From contig NZ_SMTL01000005.1 of NCBI RefSeq assembly GCF_004358025.1, positions 124,001-188,000 of the forward strand: DNA of 64,000 nt, given 5' to 3'. The notes below the pieces were generated by a model. That model made no database searches. It was not told the DNA's origin and saw only the letters and a program-made list of their open reading frames with translations. This document shows, piece by piece, positions 63,416 to 64,000 of the stretch. Numbering within the stretch: position 1 is the stretch's first letter; every line of letters starts with the position of its first letter. Position numbers and translations under genes: made by a program. This stretch comes from Rhizobium deserti (lineage in GTDB: Bacteria > Pseudomonadota > Alphaproteobacteria > Rhizobiales > Rhizobiaceae).

Positions 63416-63486
63416 GTTCCGTGCGGGACTAAAAAAAGAAATTGACAGTCAATTCTCTGCGCGTCAAGTTCCATACGGGACCAAAA
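63416..63486. promoter_or_regulatory. Candidate MarR operator region: palindrome flanked by two direct repeats
   Basis: AATTGACAGTCAATT (63440-63454) is a perfect 15-bp palindrome. It is flanked by two 19-bp near-identical repeats, GTTCCGTGCGGGACTAAAA (63416-63434) and GTTCCATACGGGACCAAAA (63468-63486), each with GTTCC/GGGAC dyad character. All lie in the divergent spacer between the creatininase and MarR genes. Confidence 0.7.
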
Positions 63487-63511
63487 TGAGCTTGTTGAGG
63501 GCGACCAGAGA

Positions 63512-64000
63512 GTGCGACAGCTACATGAACCAGCATTGGAGACATTGTTGCGTAATGGCGGCAAAGTTGTTGCCGGCAAGCACCGCGTTGAGGATCTGGT
63601 GGCCGTCAAGCTCTGGCAAAACCCGTGCTGGCTGTCATTCCGCTTCAACTTTCTGGCGCTGCAGTTCAACGAGCCAATCTACCGCCTGATCGAGAAGGAA
63701 CATGGAATCCCGCGCCCAGAATTTGTAGTCCTCTATTCGCTCGGCCTGTTGGATGGGCTGACGGCGAGCGCCATCTGCAATTCCTCAGGTTTTCCGAAAA
63801 ACACGATCAGCCGTGCGATCCAGAAGCTGGTCGACAAGAACATCATCCGCCGTGAGGTCGATCAGGCGGACTTGCGGAGTTTTGTCCTCTACATCACGGA
63901 AGAGGGCAGGCGCATCGTTGATCAAGCCATGCAGCCGATGGTGGAACGCGAGAAAGCCATGGTCTCATCGCTGACGCCGGCGGAACAGCTGATGCTGTCG
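63512..64000 (+). CDS. MarR-family transcriptional regulator, C terminus cut by window end
   Basis: Open reading frame from GTG 63512 (MRQLHEPALETLLRNGG) to the window edge, 163 residues so far. GAGGG lies about 10 bp upstream; there is no earlier in-frame start after the stop at 63443. The winged helix region is about residues 85-125 (TASAICNSSGFPKNTISRAIQKLVDKNIIRR), followed by VDQADLRSFVLYITEEGRRIVDQA, the wing and dimer helix of MarR proteins. It is divergent from the creatininase/Dpp operon and probably regulates it through the operators at 63416-63486. Confidence 0.82.
   Translation, partial: MRQLHEPALETLLRNGGKVVAGKHRVEDLVAVKLWQNPCWLSFRFNFLALQFNEPIYRLIEKEHGIPRPEFVVLYSLGLLDGLTASAICNSSGFPKNTISRAIQKLVDKNIIRREVDQADLRSFVLYITEEGRRIVDQAMQPMVEREKAMVSSLTPAEQLMLS

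Overview
The window looks like an accessory, transport-rich part of a Rhizobiaceae-type alphaproteobacterial genome (Rhizobium, Neorhizobium or Agrobacterium-like). The grounds are high GC, many solute transporters with adjacent LacI, GntR, TetR or MarR regulators, two TctC/Bug receptors, a cyoABCD-SURF1 cluster, DUF2382/YsnF stress proteins, and three sites matching the alphaproteobacterial general-stress (EcfG/RpoE2) promoter. No rRNA, tRNA, CRISPR array, transposase or replication gene was seen. Assignment to family level is inference.

Layout. 0.2-8.2 kb: an aldarate/sugar-acid locus with an enolase-superfamily L-talarate/galactarate dehydratase, a LacI regulator, a TctCBA importer, an IlvD/Edd-type sugar-acid dehydratase and an RraA-like putative aldolase. 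8.7-12.6 kb: an alpha/beta hydrolase coupled to a protein with two HARP-like modules, a RidA/TetR divergent pair with three tandem operators, and a fatty-acid desaturase. 12.7-26.3 kb: a stress-flavoured region with small conserved proteins, a cold-shock protein, a flavin oxidoreductase, a phosphatase coupled to an NAD(P)HX dehydratase, a large PAS/GAF hybrid histidine kinase, a TreS-like GH13 enzyme, two DUF2382 proteins and an esterase. 26.5-31 kb: a complete Liv-type ABC importer. 31.2-32.7 kb: three small secreted Gly/Ser/Thr-rich proteins sharing a repeat.

32.8-38.9 kb (minus strand): a carbohydrate-type ABC importer co-oriented with a cystathionine-lyase-like PLP enzyme and a GntR regulator, divergent from an M24 peptidase and an NtaA/DszA-type monooxygenase (39.2-41.9 kb). 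42.8-46 kb: an orphan TctC receptor, a frameshifted NADP-isocitrate dehydrogenase gene and a GntR regulator. 46.2-50.3 kb: a taurine-family ABC importer with two different permeases plus an FAH-family hydrolase. 50.5-57.3 kb: an MHS-type transporter, then cytochrome bo-type quinol oxidase cyoABCD and SURF1. 57.3-64 kb: a minus-strand operon with a creatininase-family hydrolase, dipeptide-type permeases, a fused two-domain ATPase, a PuuE-like deacetylase and a frameshifted SDR, divergent from a MarR gene that runs off the window.

Most of the region encodes import and first-step degradation of small organic acids, amides and amino-acid or sugar derivatives, with stress-response genes between. 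Two genes (icd and the SDR) each lack exactly one base, which may be real decay or sequence error.
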